Shown here one piece after another: positions 63,371-64,000 of a stretch of DNA of 64,000 bases (position 1 is its first letter; every line of letters starts with the position of its first letter). The notes below the pieces were generated by a model that saw only the letters and a program-made list of their open reading frames with translations, was not told where the DNA came from and searched no databases. Made by a program: the position numbers and the translations under genes. Source of the stretch: Pseudo-nitzschia pungens (Eukaryota > Bacillariophyta > Bacillariophyceae > Bacillariales > Bacillariaceae); the NCBI GenBank assembly GCA_037355855.1, contig CM074758.1:8157001-8221000 (forward strand), in the 5' to 3' direction.

Positions 63371-64000
63371 ATGACAGCACCAGACGCTTCCGAAAATCCC
63401 GCCGTGGTAGAATCGGGTGTAACGACGGATGGTGGAGAGGTTATTTATTCCGATGCGGGCTTGGCCCCCGTTGGCGTAACAAAACCCCCCGTTGTTGTCC
63501 AGGAGCAGACCGCCGGTGACAGCAGCGCGGAGGCCGTTTTGAGTTGCGAACAAATGTCTCCCCAGGCAGCATTCGAAATCTTCCAGGGAAAAGTGTACAA
63601 GGCATCGATCCCGTCTTCGGCTTCCACCTTTGGCAGCAATAGTGTAGAACACGTAGCAAAGGACAGCGACCGATCGTCCCTGCCGCCGCTCGAGCGGCTG
63701 GCCCGTTTGCAGCAAGAAGTGGAGGCATTGGAAGCAGAACTCAGCATAACGGCTGCCGACAGTGGCAGAGAGTTTGATGAGCAGATCGTAAAACTGGCGA
63801 CAGATTTGAAGAATCGACTGGTGACTGCGTCTTCCGCTCACGTGACAGAACAGGACGACTTGACCCGCATGATCCAGCGGCAGTTGGAAGTCATTCAGAC
63901 CAAACAAGACGGGGGTAGTGCCACGGAACAGGGAGCACCTTCGTTGCCAGACACGGGTCTCGTTTATGAATTGTACGGCAACGCTACAAACCCTACGACA
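63371..64000 (+). CDS. dynamitin-like (dynactin p50) protein, 5' part
   Basis: An open frame of 210 codons from ATG 63371 to the window end, no stop reached. It begins MTAPDASENPAVVESG, continues with a Pro/Val segment and QMSPQAAFEIFQGKVYKASI, and then a coiled coil starting LPPLERLARLQQEVEALEAEL, with later helical stretches (EQIVKLATDLKNRLV, DDLTRMIQRQLEVIQ). The acidic N-terminus with a DxGEVIYS-like opening and a coiled coil starting RLxRLQQEVExL resemble dynamitin, the p50 subunit of dynactin, which links dynein to cargo. The assignment is tentative because only the N-terminal half is visible and coiled coils are not specific. Confidence 0.6.
   Translation, partial: MTAPDASENPAVVESGVTTDGGEVIYSDAGLAPVGVTKPPVVVQEQTAGDSSAEAVLSCEQMSPQAAFEIFQGKVYKASIPSSASTFGSNSVEHVAKDSDRSSLPPLERLARLQQEVEALEAELSITAADSGREFDEQIVKLATDLKNRLVTASSAHVTEQDDLTRMIQRQLEVIQTKQDGGSATEQGAPSLPDTGLVYELYGNATNPTT

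Noticed and set aside
62842..63519. 225-codon plus-strand frame
   Set aside because: It overlaps the dynamitin-like start out of frame, is rich in Cys, Arg and Ser, and shows no domain.

Overview
The window looks like nuclear DNA of a diatom or a close stramenopile relative, most likely a pennate diatom. The evidence is mixed. Genes are compact with few, short GT-AG introns (about 45 to 170 bp). One protein carries an ER-type signal followed by a twin-arginine thylakoid signal, which fits a secondary plastid. There is a diatom-type cysteine-rich secreted protein, and the mobile elements resemble those I know from diatoms. The species cannot be fixed from the sequence alone.

Layout. 1-8.2 kb: the 3' end of a PDZ-like protein, a small charged protein, a SAM-methyltransferase-like protein, an HD-domain phosphohydrolase-like protein and a four-exon ABHD11-like alpha/beta hydrolase. 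8.67-14.27 kb: a 5.6-kb piggyBac-like DNA transposon with 23-bp perfect terminal inverted repeats. It has a 1081-aa DDE transposase and a convergent accessory gene split by a one-base frameshift in an A run. 15.3-24.2 kb: a bacterial-like P-type cation ATPase, a possible organelle-targeted protein and a membrane-anchored protein kinase with HLD and DFN motifs. 25.9-27.7 kb: a decayed HTH transposase remnant preceded by 186-bp tandem repeats that stay open in frame. 29.6-45.9 kb: a host gene cluster with a DDX31/Dbp7 helicase, a CXXC zinc-finger nuclear protein, a CSRNP/CXC-like cysteine-rich protein, a Tat-targeted lumen protein, a TPR-Aha1 fusion co-chaperone and a secreted cysteine-rich protein. 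47.6-58.9 kb: a nested transposon complex. 59.8-64 kb: an LtrA-family membrane protein, the U4/U6.U5 protein SNRNP27 and the 5' end of a dynamitin-like coiled-coil protein.

The most instructive region is 47.6-58.9 kb. A Crypton-like tyrosine-recombinase gene on the minus strand is cut into three pieces by two LTR retrotransposons only 137 bp apart. One is a complete 5.87-kb Ty3/gypsy element on the plus strand (195-bp LTRs, TSD GGATT). Its gag and pol lie in one frame, separated by a single TGA followed at once by ATG. The other is a 3.18-kb gag-only element on the minus strand (LTRs of 358 and 360 bp, TSD GTCGG), whose gag also holds one in-frame TGA. Removing both elements and one TSD copy each rejoins the recombinase reading frame across the gypsy site. 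A separate frameshift and a separate TAG codon show that the recombinase gene is dead.

Host genes show no operon-like organisation. They share themes only loosely: nuclear RNA processing (DDX31, SNRNP27), chromatin or transcription (CXXC and CSRNP-like proteins), chaperoning, and membrane transport. Intergenic DNA is rich in short palindromic words such as TACTCGTACG, GTAACCTTAC and ACTAGTAGTACTAGT, plus a few hairpins, and I found no convincing RNA genes in it.
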